A stretch of 22,041 bases of DNA, taken from contig DAOQAU010000026.1 in assembly GCA_035354275.1 (NCBI GenBank), forward strand, positions 1 through 22,041, given 5' to 3'. The notes under the pieces are model-generated. The model was given only the letters and a program-made list of their open reading frames with translations. It had not been told where the DNA came from and searched no databases. The stretch is from DAOQAU01 sp035354275. Lineage in GTDB: Bacteria > Cyanobacteriota > Vampirovibrionia > Gastranaerophilales > Gastranaerophilaceae. A program made the translations under genes and the position numbers. Shown piece by piece: positions 19,742 to 22,041 of the stretch. Position 1 is the stretch's first letter, and every line of letters starts with the position of its first letter.

Positions 19742-21102
19742 ACGTTTTGAACTTCTTTATTGTTGCTGAATAAAGAGCCTTTTTCGTTTTTTTGCTGTTT
19801 GCGGTACCAGTGATAAATTGCCCTTGCAACTCTGTAAGAGCTGTGTCTTACAAGTCCTTCTTTGTTTTCTTCTATAAGACGTTTTGAAACAATTTTGATG
19901 CCTGATTTTTTTACGTTTTCGGCGTCCAGTTTAACGGGGAATGAGTTTGCCGCTTCGTATTTTCCGGCAAGATTTTGAGGCAGGCTGTCATTTACCAGAA
20001 CAGCATCCATGATTTTTTTATTTCCGGCGTGGCTTACTATTGCGTTTATATGTGTTGAAACACTGTAATCATCAGTTTCACCGGGCTGTGTCATGATGTT
20101 GCAGACATATATTTTTTTTGCGTTTGAAAGAATAATTTCTTGGGCTATTTCATTTATAAGCAAATTTGGAATTACGCTTGTATAAAGGCTTCCCGGCCCT
20201 AAAATTATCAAATCCGCCTCTTTTATGGCTAAAATTGCATCATCAAGTGCCCTGCAATTTTCAGGGTCGGTAAAAAGTCTTTTAATTTTGCCGTGCGCTT
20301 CGGGAATATTGGATTCGCCTCTTATAATTCTTCCGTCTTCCATTTCAGCAACAAGCTTCATATCATCAAGTGTTGAAGGAAGAACTCTGCCTCTTATTGA
20401 AAGAACGTTGGAAGATTCTTTAACCGCTCTTACCATATCGCCTGTGATAGAGCAAAGCGCACTTAAAAATAAGTTTCCGAAACTGTGTCCTTCAAGTCCT
20501 TCGCCTGTTTTAAAGCGGTATTGAAAAAGTTTTGTAACCAAATCTTCGTCATCGGCAAGTGCTGCGATACAGTTTCTTATGTCACCGGGAGGTAAAACGC
20601 CCATTTCTTCTCTTAATCTTCCTGAGCTTCCGCCGTCATCTCCTACAGTAACTATTGCGGTTATATTATTTGTTATTCTTTTAATGCCTTTGAGCAACAT
20701 AGAAAGACCTGTTCCGCCGCCTACTGCAACAATTTTAGGCCCTCGGTTAAGTTTCCTTCTTCTGTAAAGTGCTTCAAGAATTGTTCCGGTTTCTTTTCCG
20801 TTATGTAAATCTAAAATTGACAAATTTGTTTTTTGCCAGCCTTTGAAAAAGACAATCACACCTATCAAAGCTACTATAACTCCTATTAATGCAGAATTTA
20901 TGGTAGTTGCAATTTTTCTTATAAATTCCATGGTGTAAAATACAGGGCGCATGTTAAATATTATCAATGTGCCTAAAAGGATTAAAAGAGATCCGAAAAA
21001 TATCATCGCAAACCATCTTTTAACCTGCAGCCCTGGCAAAAGCCATACTGCATCTTTTGGCATTTTTATATCTTTAATGTCTTTTGATAAAAAATTTTTC
21101 AC
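19738..21102 (-). CDS. yvcK: YvcK/CofD-like protein with a membrane anchor
   Basis: 454 residues; Bacillus YvcK has about 317. Residues 31-50 and 68-87 are two membrane segments preceded by WLLPGLQVKRW, an N-terminal arrangement I associate with cyanobacterial homologues. The CofD-like domain starts near 121: KIVAVGGGTGLSMLLKGI (128-132 GGGTG), TVGDDGGSSGRLREEMGVLPPGDIRNC, GHSFGNLFLSAL and ADLIILGPGSLYTSVIPNLL. YvcK proteins bind UDP-GlcNAc and control the split between peptidoglycan synthesis and central carbon metabolism in Bacillus. The start is GTG, with an AAAGGCG ribosome-binding site. It lies 17 bp after pxpA and overlaps panB. Confidence 0.93.
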   Translation of the reverse strand: MKNFLSKDIKDIKMPKDAVWLLPGLQVKRWFAMIFFGSLLILLGTLIIFNMRPVFYTMEFIRKIATTINSALIGVIVALIGVIVFFKGWQKTNLSILDLHNGKETGTILEALYRRRKLNRGPKIVAVGGGTGLSMLLKGIKRITNNITAIVTVGDDGGSSGRLREEMGVLPPGDIRNCIAALADDEDLVTKLFQYRFKTGEGLEGHSFGNLFLSALCSITGDMVRAVKESSNVLSIRGRVLPSTLDDMKLVAEMEDGRIIRGESNIPEAHGKIKRLFTDPENCRALDDAILAIKEADLIILGPGSLYTSVIPNLLINEIAQEIILSNAKKIYVCNIMTQPGETDDYSVSTHINAIVSHAGNKKIMDAVLVNDSLPQNLAGKYEAANSFPVKLDAENVKKSGIKIVSKRLIEENKEGLVRHSSYRVARAIYHWYRKQQKNEKGSLFSNNKEVQNV

Positions 21103-21119
21103 GTTTCGCCTTTCGTTTT

Positions 21120-21935
21120 CTATACCCAGCCGGAGTCTTTTACTTTGTTGTAATTTACCGGTATCGGCTCGATAATTTCGTTTGCTCTTTTTAAAAGTTC
21201 AATAGAGTTTGCAACCCTGCTTGAAAAGTGTATTGTATCAGCTTTTATAACTGTCTGTCCGTTTTTGTTGTTGTCAATTTGAGAAGCTTTTAAAAGATTT
21301 TGAAGCCTTCTGATTGAAAATTCAGTATTTATAATTCCATCTGTTGAATAGTCTATTGAACCGTTAACATTATAATTTCTGTCAAGCCGTATTTCGTGTG
21401 CAACAGGAATTTTAATAAATTCGCCTACTTTTTCGGTAATATCTCCGGCTGCACCGTAATAAACAAGCCATTGGGAACATTTTTTAATTGCTCTTGCAAC
21501 CGCGCAGGCAAAGGAAAAATTTTCTCCGGCAAGTTTATACATTGCCCCATGGGGCCTTACATGTTCAACTTCAAGTCCGTAAGCTTTTGCAAAAGACATA
21601 ATCGCACCGACTTGATAAACAACCGTTGCTTCAATTTCTTCTTCGGATAAATTCATCATTCTGTGGCCAAAGCCTTCAATATCTCTAAAGCCTATGTGTG
21701 CTCCGATTACAATGTTTTTCTCTTTTGCTTTTAAAAGTGCGTTTTTTATGTTAAGCGGATCTCCGGCATGAAAACCTGTTGAAATATTTACAGAGCTTAC
21801 CCAATCGAGCAGGTCAAATTCTTTGTCATTTCTGTAGATTCCAAATCCTTGCGCCAAATCACAGTTAAAGTCTATAGAAGTGATTTTTTTTATTTCGTTG
21901 TTTTGTTTTTTAGTCCTGTCCAAAACTTTTTGCAT
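21120..21935 (-). CDS. pxpA: 5-oxoprolinase subunit A (LamB/YcsF family)
   Basis: 271 residues. The family signature opens the protein: IDFNCDLAQGFGIY (residue 22 onward), then VNISTGFHAGDPLNI, IGAHIGFRD and HVRPHGAMYKLA. PxpA works with PxpB and PxpC to open the 5-oxoproline ring with ATP, returning glutamate. Neither partner gene is visible, so they must lie elsewhere or this homologue acts differently. About 20 extra residues precede the usual start; the ATG is supported by an AAGGGGAAG ribosome-binding site. It is the first gene of the minus-strand block seen here, and the sequence upstream is a palindrome-rich noncoding segment. Confidence 0.92.
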   Translation of the reverse strand: MQKVLDRTKKQNNEIKKITSIDFNCDLAQGFGIYRNDKEFDLLDWVSSVNISTGFHAGDPLNIKNALLKAKEKNIVIGAHIGFRDIEGFGHRMMNLSEEEIEATVVYQVGAIMSFAKAYGLEVEHVRPHGAMYKLAGENFSFACAVARAIKKCSQWLVYYGAAGDITEKVGEFIKIPVAHEIRLDRNYNVNGSIDYSTDGIINTEFSIRRLQNLLKASQIDNNKNGQTVIKADTIHFSSRVANSIELLKRANEIIEPIPVNYNKVKDSGWV

Positions 21936-21961
21936 TTCTTCCCCTTATAGTTTTGTCACGA

Positions 21962-22041
21962 GCTTGCGGAAAAATTAAAATTTTTCTCGCAATCTCCCTT
22001 GTCCGGCTTTCATCCTTGCCGCCGGCTATCCCGCAGCCGGC
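21962..22041. other. GC-rich palindromic segment at the right edge
   Basis: Two inverted repeats. First, TTGCG-GAAAAATT with AATTTTTC-T-CGCAA (about 21964-21987), a 13-bp stem with one bulge. Second, a perfect 7-bp stem GCCGGCT/AGCCGGC with a 7-nt loop (22021-22041) that ends at the last base of the window. The segment 22010-22041 is far more GC-rich than its surroundings. It looks like a dispersed palindromic repeat cut by the window edge. Confidence 0.4.

Noticed and set aside
21910..22041. Minus-strand open frame of 43 codons entering from the right edge
   Set aside because: It is open, but it runs through palindromes and overlaps the start of pxpA, and its translation resembles no recognised protein; kept only as a rival explanation.

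Overview
The window is AT-rich DNA with densely packed genes, many of them overlapping by a few bases. The gene content suggests a flagellated bacterium with a Gram-negative type envelope: flagellar export genes, secreted proteins with signal peptides, lipid-linked sugar transferases and a peptidoglycan-recycling kinase. Several hints point to a non-photosynthetic relative of Cyanobacteria (Melainabacteria/Vampirovibrionia). These are a membrane-anchored YvcK/CofD protein of the cyanobacterial type and heptanucleotide tandem repeats in operon junctions like those known from cyanobacterial genomes. The assignment is an inference and is moderate at best; no rRNA or tRNA gene is present to test it.

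Layout. Positions 1-1427 (minus) hold a family-2 glycosyltransferase, a small secreted protein of unknown function and the first codons of a flavoprotein that runs off the window. A compact 64-bp divergent promoter region separates them from a second family-2 glycosyltransferase (1492-2316, plus) and a secreted two-domain M16 zinc peptidase (2399-4984, plus). Positions 4981-9156 (minus) form a flagellar export/switch operon: a FliM/FliN-like protein with two SpoA regions, FliO, FliP, FliQ, a periplasmic pilus/secretin-N-like protein and FliR. A secreted metallophosphoesterase (minus) is divergent from an ArnT-like GT39 glycosyltransferase (plus, 10183-12012).

Positions 12013-12873 contain no convincing gene. 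This stretch holds a strong terminator for the GT39 gene, a C-poor purine-rich transcript candidate ending in a second strong terminator, a multi-stem palindromic element, and two nearly identical 28-bp direct repeats. It ends at a TATAAT box placed 6 nt before the anmK start codon. anmK (plus) converges on a long minus-strand block running from 21935 down to 13981: pxpA, yvcK, panB, panC, a membrane protein of unknown function, a Gfo/Idh/MocA oxidoreductase, a CDP-alcohol phosphatidyltransferase, trmL and an NAD(P)H-hydrate dehydratase. panB and panC catalyse two of the steps to pantothenate and overlap each other and their neighbours, so this part is almost certainly cotranscribed.

Most unusual points: (1) panC carries two tandem 51-bp units inserted in frame exactly before its conserved C-terminal LIDN motif. 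(2) A 61-bp palindromic repeat occurs twice, both times supplying the TGA stop codon of the upstream gene, with a compensatory base-pair change between copies. (3) Three genes have a -10 box exactly 6 nt before the ATG and no Shine-Dalgarno site, suggesting leaderless transcripts. (4) The 860-bp gene-free region carries an undescribed candidate RNA and a separate multi-stem element.
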